Below are positions 1 through 6,702 of a stretch of DNA of 7,109 nucleotides, one piece after another. Below the pieces are notes generated by a model. The model saw only the letters and a list, made by a program, of their open reading frames with translations. It did not search any database and was not told the origin of the DNA. The first letter of the stretch is position 1, and every line of letters starts with the position of its first letter. The DNA comes from Bacteroidales bacterium (lineage in GTDB: Bacteria; Bacteroidota; Bacteroidia; Bacteroidales; UBA3663): the NCBI GenBank assembly GCA_017632695.1, contig JAGBQS010000269.1, positions 1 to 7,109 of the forward strand, given 5' to 3'. The translations under genes were made by a program, and so were the position numbers.

Positions 1-1644
1 ATGGAATTCGCGTGGTATCTGGTAGCCCAGCGGTTTGAACAGAACTGACCTGAGGTCGGTCTTGACCGAAAGGTTCGGATTCTCCTGAATGCGGACCACA
101 TAGGCGTTGAAATCGGTAATGGAGGTTGACGTATAGGTGGCCAGCATCAGGTCGAGGTATTCAATGCAAGAGGTATTGCAGTAATTATCGACGTACTCGA
201 ATTCCGTTTCCTCTTCGCCGGCTGTGAGCGATACTTCCGTGCCGTTCATAATGAAATGCAGTTCCTTGCCGCGGAATTTGGCAATACGCTTGCCATCGGC
301 GTTCACATCGACAAATACGCCCGGAATGGTGTTAAGCAGTTCCTCGAGTGAGGCGACACCCAATTCCTGTATTTCTTTATAACTGTATTTGCGTTCTGCG
401 AAGCGACTGGCCTGATCCATGCCGGGAGTGGCTTTCTTTGCCGAAACGCCGACTTCGCCCAAAGTGATTTCCCATTGTCCGTTGCTGAAACGGATGCGTT
501 GCTTCATCTTGTTGAACTGAATGGAATCGGCCTCGTTGCCGATGGTGCGGGTTCGGGGTTTGACAGGCGATTCCAGATGATGAACCACTTCGGGCAACAC
601 GCTGGGCGAGAGGATGATTTCTCCCTTGCTGCGCCCTTTGTCGGAGAAGGCCCGAACATTGATACGGGTAGTGTCGATGGCATCGAAGCCTTCGAAGCAG
701 AAATTACCTAATGAGTCGGTACGGGTGGTTTTGAACAGTCTGGCCGACGGGGCAAAAAGCATCATCAGCGTGTTGGGTTTCGGTTGCCGTCTGATGGCTC
801 CCCTCAGATGTCCGCTTACCTCTTGCGAGATTTCGTTCAGGTACGTCGGGGTACGGTACTTGCCGGCATAGATGGAATCCAGATTGTGCCAATAGGGCTG
901 ACCGAGAATGTCATAGTGTATGGCGGCACGGGGATCGACGGGCCCGGAAGCATTATCGGTTACCGAAGCCGCCAGACTGCTGAACGGAGGAGCCTGAACG
1001 GTTACGGTGACCAGTTCCCGGCTGCCGTATGTGATCTTATCGGTTTGCAGTGCGGGGTGGACCACAATCACGGCTTCGTCGGCTCTTTCGAGCGAGGCAC
1101 TGTCGATGCGATGATAGGCATCGCTGCCCGTGGTGGAAGTCAGCGGCTCGGTGTACAGATTCTTGGAGATATCGTTGGCATTGATCAGCTGGATGTTCCG
1201 TTTGAAGAACAGTTCTTCGCCGCCGTTCAGCATCCACTGGGTATAGCCGACCAGCGTATAGACACCTGTGGGCAGCTCTAAGGAAGTAGGCAGATAACCG
1301 CGCATGACGGAATCGCCCCGTTCCGGCTGTTCGTGCAACTTGACCCGGCAAGCCAGCTGGTCGGCCTCATCGCGCAACTCAACATATAGGAACCGGCTGT
1401 AGTGAACCGGCTTCTTGTAAAGTCCGTCGACGATAAAGGCACGCAGCCAGACGGTATCGCCCGACAGATAATGGTTGCGGTCGGTCATGATGTGTACCCG
1501 TTCCTGCGGCATCAGACTGTTCTGATACAGGAACCGTTTCAGTAATTCTTCTTTGGTCAGCGATGCCGGATCGGTTCCCTGGGCCCACGACAGACTTAAA
1601 GCCCAAACCATTGAAGACAGCAAAATAAAGAGCGTTTTTTTCAT
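1..1644 (-). CDS. MG2-like / TonB-plug domain envelope protein (C-terminus outside window)
   Basis: Reading the minus strand from the ATG at 1644-1642 gives 548 codons without a stop, running off the left edge. Residues 1-22 are a Sec signal peptide (two Lys, a hydrophobic core, likely cleavage near Ala21-Gln22). Residues 44-155 look like the MG2-type domain of Bacteroidota surface proteins, with QERVHIMTDRNHYLSGDTVW and later GVYTLVGYTQWM. Residues 275-345 look like a carboxypeptidase-regulatory beta-sandwich. A TonB-box-like LGEVGVSAKK (395-404) precedes a plug-like domain (about 415-520) with SLEELLNTIPGVFVD. The last residues, PLGYQIPREF, resemble the segment after the plug in relatives that, from memory, lack a TonB beta-barrel and end in another macroglobulin-like domain. 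That ending is inferred. The function of such proteins is unknown; an envelope role is likely. The start is chosen because it overlaps the upstream stop (ATGA) and includes the Lys-Lys n-region; Met12 is a weaker alternative. A barrel-bearing SusC-like receptor cannot be fully excluded. Confidence 0.88.
   Translation of the reverse strand, partial: MKKTLFILLSSMVWALSLSWAQGTDPASLTKEELLKRFLYQNSLMPQERVHIMTDRNHYLSGDTVWLRAFIVDGLYKKPVHYSRFLYVELRDEADQLACRVKLHEQPERGDSVMRGYLPTSLELPTGVYTLVGYTQWMLNGGEELFFKRNIQLINANDISKNLYTEPLTSTTGSDAYHRIDSASLERADEAVIVVHPALQTDKITYGSRELVTVTVQAPPFSSLAASVTDNASGPVDPRAAIHYDILGQPYWHNLDSIYAGKYRTPTYLNEISQEVSGHLRGAIRRQPKPNTLMMLFAPSARLFKTTRTDSLGNFCFEGFDAIDTTRINVRAFSDKGRSKGEIILSPSVLPEVVHHLESPVKPRTRTIGNEADSIQFNKMKQRIRFSNGQWEITLGEVGVSAKKATPGMDQASRFAERKYSYKEIQELGVASLEELLNTIPGVFVDVNADGKRIAKFRGKELHFIMNGTEVSLTAGEEETEFEYVDNYCNTSCIEYLDLMLATYTSTSITDFNAYVVRIQENPNLSVKTDLRSVLFKPLGYQIPREFH
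1641..1644 (-). promoter_or_regulatory. ATGA stop/start overlap coupling the two operon genes
   Basis: On the minus strand the ATG of the plug-domain gene (1644-1642) overlaps the TGA of the glycosidase gene (1643-1641). This one-base-offset junction normally allows a terminating ribosome to restart on the next gene. It implies that both proteins are made from one transcript, possibly in linked amounts. The overlap is read directly; the coupling is inferred from what such junctions usually do. Confidence 0.75.
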
Positions 1645-4600
1645 TTTTGTATTTGTTTGTGTTCTATTACATGCACTTGTTTCAGCTGACAGAGCAGGCC
1701 GTCGGGAGCTTCGGCCAGAACCTTTCGCTCATCCGGCTGCAGATAAACCGGATAGTCCTTGCCCAAGGGCAGGATCCGGATTTCGGCCCGTTTCCCTTTC
1801 AGATCCGATACCCTAACCAGCATCGGGTTCCCGTTCCATTGGTTGTCCTGCACCAGCTGTCCGTCGGCATATACCCGAGCCACATCGCCCTGATAGTCGA
1901 CTTGCAGCAGATCGTAGTCCGATAGCCGGTCAAGGTCGCCCAATGTCCAGACGGCAGCTTTTTCGAAGTCGGCATCCGTCGGCCGTTCCGCTACTTTGGC
2001 ACCGCCCGTCTTCACTTCGCGCAGTCCTTGGTGACTGGCCGTCTGCTGTACGGAAACGGTGCGGTCGGTCAGCCGGAACTCTTCTTGCCAGATGCGTCCT
2101 TTTTCGTCTTCGAACAACGGGATGTCAGACAGATACAGCTGATTGCCGAACTGATATGCCTTAAGCGATTCCTCAACCGACAGCAACCGGACGCTCCAGC
2201 CCTTGAAGGTGCGTACAGGCTGTTTGGTGCTCAGGCTGAACACTTGTCCGTCGACGCTGATCTGTGGTTCGATACCGCGAATCTGTGCCAGTACCAATAC
2301 GGGTTCCTTCCCCTCTAACTTCATTAGCGGCTGCGCTGTAGCCCAGTCGATGGTCTGGTTGCAGAACCGCAGACCGAAAGGCAGTACGAAAGCTTCGTCC
2401 TTCAGGATGTCGAATCGGGGGAAAGTGATTTTTTGTCCGTCGGCAGTGGTGAACAGGAACCGGACCCCTTCTTTGTCGGAAAGCGGAAACATTCGCATGT
2501 AGTTGTTGACGAAAACAAAACCCGATTTTCCATCTGTCCGGACTGCATAACGCAGGGCGGAATCCTTACGTCCGTCTTCCAGATTGCCGGCAGGAAACTG
2601 GGGATCCATATCGCGCAGTTCTTCACCGAAGTTCGACAGGAACAGATGAAACCGGCGTGTCCAATGGTATGATTCGTTGTATTGTCCCATCTGTCCGAGG
2701 GGAGCCTGGAAGTCGTAATTGATTTCGGACAGGTCATTGTAGTTGGTCACCTTGCTGGCCTGTATTTCCGATAGGTGACGTCCCGGATTGGTACCGCCGT
2801 GATACATGTAGTAACCGGGCAGATTCGAACCGGAACCTACTTTACAGATAGCCAAAGCCAAGGCATCTTTCGGAAAGATACGGACGCGCCGATGATAGGC
2901 GGTCTGCATGCCGCCACCCAGTTCGCACGTCAGGTAGGGATAAGTCAGCTGAGACGACGTTGCCGGTGTACCGTCGTCTTTCAGTTCAGAAGCCTTGAAG
3001 GTTTCGGTAGCAATGTTTTCCGATACACGGCCGGACTTGAAGACAAAGGCATTCGGATAACCTCCGGGCATGTCCTTGTTGGTGCGTTCCCAGAATCCGT
3101 CGGCGTAATCGCCGTACAGCGGGAGCAGTTTGCCGAACTCTTCCCTGCCGTTCAGTTTGGGCCAGCCGGTTCGGGTATAGAACGGAAGGTCGAAGCCCTG
3201 CTGAAGGGCGATGTCCTTCAAGGCCATGTAGTAGGGCCAGGGACCGCGGCATTCGTTCTCAATCTGCATGCCGACAATCGGTCCGCCTTGTTTGTAAAGC
3301 AGGCCGTCCACCTGTCCGAAGATTTCTTCGTAAAGTTTACGGGTTGCGGCCAGAAAACCGGGAGCCGTGCTTCGCAGCTTGTATTGCTTGGGGTCGGCTG
3401 CGGCTTTATCGACAAGCCATTCCGGAATGCCGCCCAGATAGACTTCTCCGTGACAGAACGGTCCCACACGGAGCACTACGGGCAACCCTGCTTCCTGGCA
3501 GGTTTGCACAAATGCCCGTAAATCTTTGTTTCCGGTCCAGTCGAACTGTCCTTCCGTAGCTTCGTGGTGAATCCAGAATATGTAGGTGGCAACGATATTG
3601 ACGCCGCCGGCCTTCATTTTCAGCAGTTCCGTTTTCCATTCTTTGCGTGGCACGCGGGAAAAATGTATTTCCCCCATTACGGGAATCACGCCTTTCCCGT
3701 CCATGATGAACCCTTTGTTATCGACCAGCAGGGAACCGCCTTTGCCGTTCGCCGACGTTCCGAAAGCAAATGTTTCCTTGCTCCTGGGAGTGCCTGGCTT
3801 CAGCTGGAGGTTGCAGTCCGTGGTCGATGAAGTCAGTTTGGGCTTCAGCTCGTCGGGCGTGTCTTTGGTAAACATATTGACTGGTGGAGCCGTCTTTGTA
3901 AACAGGTTCCTGATGACCGAAGGATCCAGTTCGAACTGAGGCTGGAACTCGTTGCTCTGCATGTATTTCAGGATGGAATACCGGAGCTGTCGGGCAACAA
4001 GGCGTTTGTCGAGGTCGCGGCTGAGGTTCATGGTGGTCATTACCAAACGGCCTTTTCCGACTTTGGCTTCGAACAGCATTCCCAGCTTACGCGATACGTG
4101 CCAGGTATCAATCGGCTGGACAATCGGCTGGAATCCGGCCGGGAATTCCGCCAGATTCATCACCTGGGTACGGTTCACCAGTTCCCACCAGTTCAGATCC
4201 TGCCAGTCGTCGGTCGGGAAATCCCTGAAGATGGGGTGAGTGTTCTCAATATATGAGCCGGTGGTATGCGGAGGACGCATCTTGAACCAGCTGGTGTTCC
4301 AGAATACCGGCAGATATTGGTGTGAAACGTCGTTGCCGAACTTGATTTTTCCGCCTGCCGTGAGCAGCACTTTTCCGCCTGCATTCAGGAAGAAAAGGGC
4401 TTTGGCATCCAAGGTGTCCGTTACCATGATACCGGTAATATTGCCGTTGGCAGGATCTGCCTCGGTCTCTTTGGCTATGGCAGTCGGATATACCCAGAAA
4501 TCCCAGTGGTTGCTGTGGTTGCCGGCTTTCAGCGTCAGCGTCAGTTTGCGGGGAACGAAGGCTTTGCTCTTTGCCTGTGGCTTAGGAGCGAAGAGAATGT

Positions 4601-6563
4601 TTCCGCCTACCTGAACCTTTCCTTTCTGAAGCGTACTCTTGGTGTCGGCCGATGAAATGACGTATTCCAGCTGGCTGTATTTCTCGCGTCCGAAAGTGGC
4701 ATTATAGAGCATCGTTCCGATTTGAATCTGTTCCTGGTCTCCGTAAACGAATTTCGGGAAACGGGCCAGAGGAACAACATCCGAACAGAATTCTTTCCAT
4801 TCGTTGGCGGTTACATATCCTTTTTCCATCCAATGAACATTGAGGGCGCCAACCAGAGCCGTACCTTGTCCGCTGTAATCGTTCAGGCCCAACAGCAGGA
4901 ATCCGGCATAGTCGGGTGTCCGCAGATTACGTTCGATGTCGAACTTGTAGGCAAGGGTCTGCAGGCGTCCGCTGGCCATCAGGAATTTCCGGCTTTGACC
5001 TTCCATGCCGTTCTCTTTCAGCAGGTCGGCAAATATCTCAAAGTTCCTGGCTTTGTACACGCCGGTGTATTGCGATGTTTCGGTCAGGTCGGGGAAGGCG
5101 CACCACTGACCCGTTTCGTGGCACACGATAGGTTCTGTATTGGTCGGCTTTTCGGCCGAAGGCTTGAAGTTCCGGGGCAGATCCATACCAGGCGTAAAAT
5201 CGTCCATAGTCTGCGGCGCATGGTTTTTCCATTCATCCAGACCTCTGGCTCCGCCCTTGATGTGGAACTCGGCATCGGCAGCCCATGCCCAGCCTCCGCC
5301 TACCGAAGCATCGCAATAGATGCGGGTCGGATCATATCGGTGCATCTCTTTCACGAAGCGGTTGCACCATTGTACCCAATTGCCGGCCGGCTCGTTGCCG
5401 GCGCCCATCATCAGCAGCGACGGGTGTGCTCCGTATTGGTCGATGATGGCCTTGCACTCATCAATGAGATACTTGTCGATGGCCATGCCGTTTCCCAGCT
5501 TGACACCGTGGTTGGGCCACGACGGACCTTCGGCCTGAAGATAGAAACCGACTTTGTCGGCTGCCGTGAAAGCTGCCTCTGGAGGACAGTAACTATGAAA
5601 ACGCATGGCGTTCAGTCCATACTCCTTGCATTTGCGGAAAATCTTTTCCCATGAGGCAACATCGGTAGGAGCATAGCCGGTTTCCGGGAAGCAGCAGTTA
5701 CCTACGGTACCGCGCAGTTTGAGCACCTGTCCGTTCAGGAGTATGTTGCGACCTTCGATGCTCACTTTCCGCATGCCGAAGCTGACCGGTATGTTCTGTC
5801 CCTGATAGTTAACCTTTACGGTGTACAGATAGGGATTGTATTCGTCCCAAAGTTTCAGCGGTCGTTTCAGGGAGATATCATATATGCTGTCGTTCAGGAA
5901 AATCCTTGCCGAAGCATTATCAACATCCGGTTCTACGCGGCAACGCCACACGATGGGTTCGTCGCGCAGCTCAATCTTTCCGGTAATGCCGTTCCAGTCG
6001 CCCTGGGTCTGGTCGGTAACGCTGTGCGAGTCCTGACCTACACATACGTTCTCGATGCCGTTGTAAATTTTAATCTCAAGCGTATTCTCCTGTCCGAATT
6101 CCACGTAGTCGGTGATGTCGAACTGATGAGGTACGCAAAGCGACATCTGATGTCCCGCTTCCTTGCCGTTGACCAGCAGGGTGGTCTCGATGTGCGGACG
6201 TTCCAGATACAACGTAACCTTGCGTCCTTGCCAACTGGCTGGAACTTTGACGGTTTTCTTGTACCAGGCATTTCCCACATAGTGCTTTTCGGGAGTCAGA
6301 AAGAACGGAAACTTCAGATTGCCCGGTTCGCGGTATTTCGCCATTGCCGGATTATAGAAGTACGATGAGTCGTATAATGAGCCCACCCATTGGGTATGGA
6401 TGCTTACATCATCGCCTTTCCCGTTTGTTAGCATAGAGCCCGGTAAGGTTACTTCGTCTGTGTAAACGGTCGGACGTACTCCTTCCGGAGTCCTGTCGAT
6501 GGAAAACTGCCAGGTGCCACTCAGATTAATGCTTAGAAGTAAGGACAGAAATAATAGTTTCAT
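1641..6563 (-). CDS. Two-headed glycosidase: GH2 module fused to GH35 beta-galactosidase module
   Basis: This 1640-residue protein is probably exported and hydrolyses terminal sugars of a beta-linked glycan. The GH2 half has a jelly-roll sugar-binding domain (about 13-200, starting NLSGTWQF), a short Ig-like domain (about 204-270, ending SFGMRKV) and a TIM barrel (about 280-600). Its acid/base is Glu391 in GAGNEPAG and its nucleophile is Glu483 in CHETGQWC. Residues 690-870 resemble the amidotransferase-like fold found at the end of many GH2 enzymes, without an obvious catalytic Cys. After a linker (about 875-945) comes a GH35 barrel (about 945-1300): Glu1040 in GPFCHGE, acid/base Glu1104 in GGPIVGMQIENE, nucleophile Glu1214 in YLTCELGGG, and HGGTNPG at 1255-1261. 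Beta-rich domains follow to the C-terminus, including YQGDVARVYADGQLV (1557-1571). GH35 members are mostly exo-beta-galactosidases; the GH2 specificity is not readable. An in-frame TAA seven codons upstream fixes the start. The signal peptide is unusually short. A promoter lies upstream and the stop overlaps the next gene. Confidence 0.95.
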   Translation of the reverse strand: MKLLFLSLLLSINLSGTWQFSIDRTPEGVRPTVYTDEVTLPGSMLTNGKGDDVSIHTQWVGSLYDSSYFYNPAMAKYREPGNLKFPFFLTPEKHYVGNAWYKKTVKVPASWQGRKVTLYLERPHIETTLLVNGKEAGHQMSLCVPHQFDITDYVEFGQENTLEIKIYNGIENVCVGQDSHSVTDQTQGDWNGITGKIELRDEPIVWRCRVEPDVDNASARIFLNDSIYDISLKRPLKLWDEYNPYLYTVKVNYQGQNIPVSFGMRKVSIEGRNILLNGQVLKLRGTVGNCCFPETGYAPTDVASWEKIFRKCKEYGLNAMRFHSYCPPEAAFTAADKVGFYLQAEGPSWPNHGVKLGNGMAIDKYLIDECKAIIDQYGAHPSLLMMGAGNEPAGNWVQWCNRFVKEMHRYDPTRIYCDASVGGGWAWAADAEFHIKGGARGLDEWKNHAPQTMDDFTPGMDLPRNFKPSAEKPTNTEPIVCHETGQWCAFPDLTETSQYTGVYKARNFEIFADLLKENGMEGQSRKFLMASGRLQTLAYKFDIERNLRTPDYAGFLLLGLNDYSGQGTALVGALNVHWMEKGYVTANEWKEFCSDVVPLARFPKFVYGDQEQIQIGTMLYNATFGREKYSQLEYVISSADTKSTLQKGKVQVGGNILFAPKPQAKSKAFVPRKLTLTLKAGNHSNHWDFWVYPTAIAKETEADPANGNITGIMVTDTLDAKALFFLNAGGKVLLTAGGKIKFGNDVSHQYLPVFWNTSWFKMRPPHTTGSYIENTHPIFRDFPTDDWQDLNWWELVNRTQVMNLAEFPAGFQPIVQPIDTWHVSRKLGMLFEAKVGKGRLVMTTMNLSRDLDKRLVARQLRYSILKYMQSNEFQPQFELDPSVIRNLFTKTAPPVNMFTKDTPDELKPKLTSSTTDCNLQLKPGTPRSKETFAFGTSANGKGGSLLVDNKGFIMDGKGVIPVMGEIHFSRVPRKEWKTELLKMKAGGVNIVATYIFWIHHEATEGQFDWTGNKDLRAFVQTCQEAGLPVVLRVGPFCHGEVYLGGIPEWLVDKAAADPKQYKLRSTAPGFLAATRKLYEEIFGQVDGLLYKQGGPIVGMQIENECRGPWPYYMALKDIALQQGFDLPFYTRTGWPKLNGREEFGKLLPLYGDYADGFWERTNKDMPGGYPNAFVFKSGRVSENIATETFKASELKDDGTPATSSQLTYPYLTCELGGGMQTAYHRRVRIFPKDALALAICKVGSGSNLPGYYMYHGGTNPGRHLSEIQASKVTNYNDLSEINYDFQAPLGQMGQYNESYHWTRRFHLFLSNFGEELRDMDPQFPAGNLEDGRKDSALRYAVRTDGKSGFVFVNNYMRMFPLSDKEGVRFLFTTADGQKITFPRFDILKDEAFVLPFGLRFCNQTIDWATAQPLMKLEGKEPVLVLAQIRGIEPQISVDGQVFSLSTKQPVRTFKGWSVRLLSVEESLKAYQFGNQLYLSDIPLFEDEKGRIWQEEFRLTDRTVSVQQTASHQGLREVKTGGAKVAERPTDADFEKAAVWTLGDLDRLSDYDLLQVDYQGDVARVYADGQLVQDNQWNGNPMLVRVSDLKGKRAEIRILPLGKDYPVYLQPDERKVLAEAPDGLLCQLKQVHVIEHKQIQK
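4109..4132. repeat. Perfect 12-bp tandem duplication inside the glycosidase gene
   Basis: The unit CAATCGGCTGGA occurs twice back to back. On the coding strand it gives the in-frame peptide repeat QPIV-QPID (residues 812-819) in the amidotransferase-like domain. The unit is a multiple of three, so gain or loss of a copy would keep the frame. The PIVQ-IDTW pattern also seems to be normal for the domain, so this may be conserved sequence and not a recent duplication. Confidence 0.6.
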
Positions 6564-6595
6564 TGATCGGTATCTGTAGGGTTAATAACTGGGGG

Positions 6596-6603
6596 CAAAG
6601 TTA
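6596..6603 (-). promoter_or_regulatory. Bacteroidota-type promoter -7 box for the glycosidase operon
   Basis: The minus strand reads TAACTTTG, an exact match to the TAnnTTTG -7 consensus used by the primary sigma factor of Bacteroidota, and is followed by C. Transcription would start near 6590-6592, leaving a 5' leader of about 27-29 nt before the ATG at 6563. No clear TTTG (-33 box) lies at the usual 19-20 nt upstream; the nearest is TTTC about 5 nt too far. That suggests a weak or activator-dependent promoter. The leader has no Shine-Dalgarno sequence, as is normal for the phylum. Confidence 0.6.
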
Positions 6604-6607
6604 CGAT

Positions 6608-6621
6608 TTATTTATAAATAA
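6608..6621. repeat. Perfect 14-bp A/T palindrome upstream of the -7 box
   Basis: TTATTTATAAATAA reads identically on both strands. It lies 4 nt upstream of the -7 box, in the spacer between the expected -7 and -33 elements. That position would suit an operator for a dimeric regulator. Every base is A or T in an A+T-rich gap, so a chance palindrome or merely flexible promoter DNA is also plausible. Confidence 0.35.
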
Positions 6622-6660
6622 TGGATAGAAATACTGTCGGAATAGATGGAATAATTATCT

Positions 6661-6681
6661 AAAAACAGCTTATAGAGCGTT
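6661..6681 (-). terminator. Weak terminator-like hairpin after the GSCFA gene
   Basis: On the minus strand, 22 nt after the GSCFA stop, AACGCT and AGCTGTT can form two 3-bp stem segments separated by a one-base bulge around the loop CTATA. The stem is followed directly by a run of five T. The position and T-run fit an intrinsic terminator for the GSCFA gene, but the stem is short and low in G+C, so it may be chance in A+T-rich DNA. Confidence 0.3.
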
Positions 6682-6702
6682 ATTTGAAAGAATATTGTAA
6701 TT

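Noticed and set aside
784..1281. Plus-strand open frame of 165 codons
   Set aside because: It is antisense to the plug-domain gene, which reads continuously through the region. The translation resembles no known protein.
1037..1606. Short minus-strand frames (1037-1351 and 1379-1606)
   Set aside because: They are out of frame with the continuous 548-codon frame from 1644, which has a signal peptide and domain motifs.
2775..3521. Plus-strand open frame of 248 codons
   Set aside because: It is antisense to the GH35 barrel containing both catalytic Glu codons. It has no start context, promoter or family resemblance.
4722..5654. Plus-strand open frame of 310 codons
   Set aside because: It lies wholly antisense to the GH2 catalytic barrel, whose motifs are intact. 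Its translation has no recognisable domain and looks like a codon-bias shadow.
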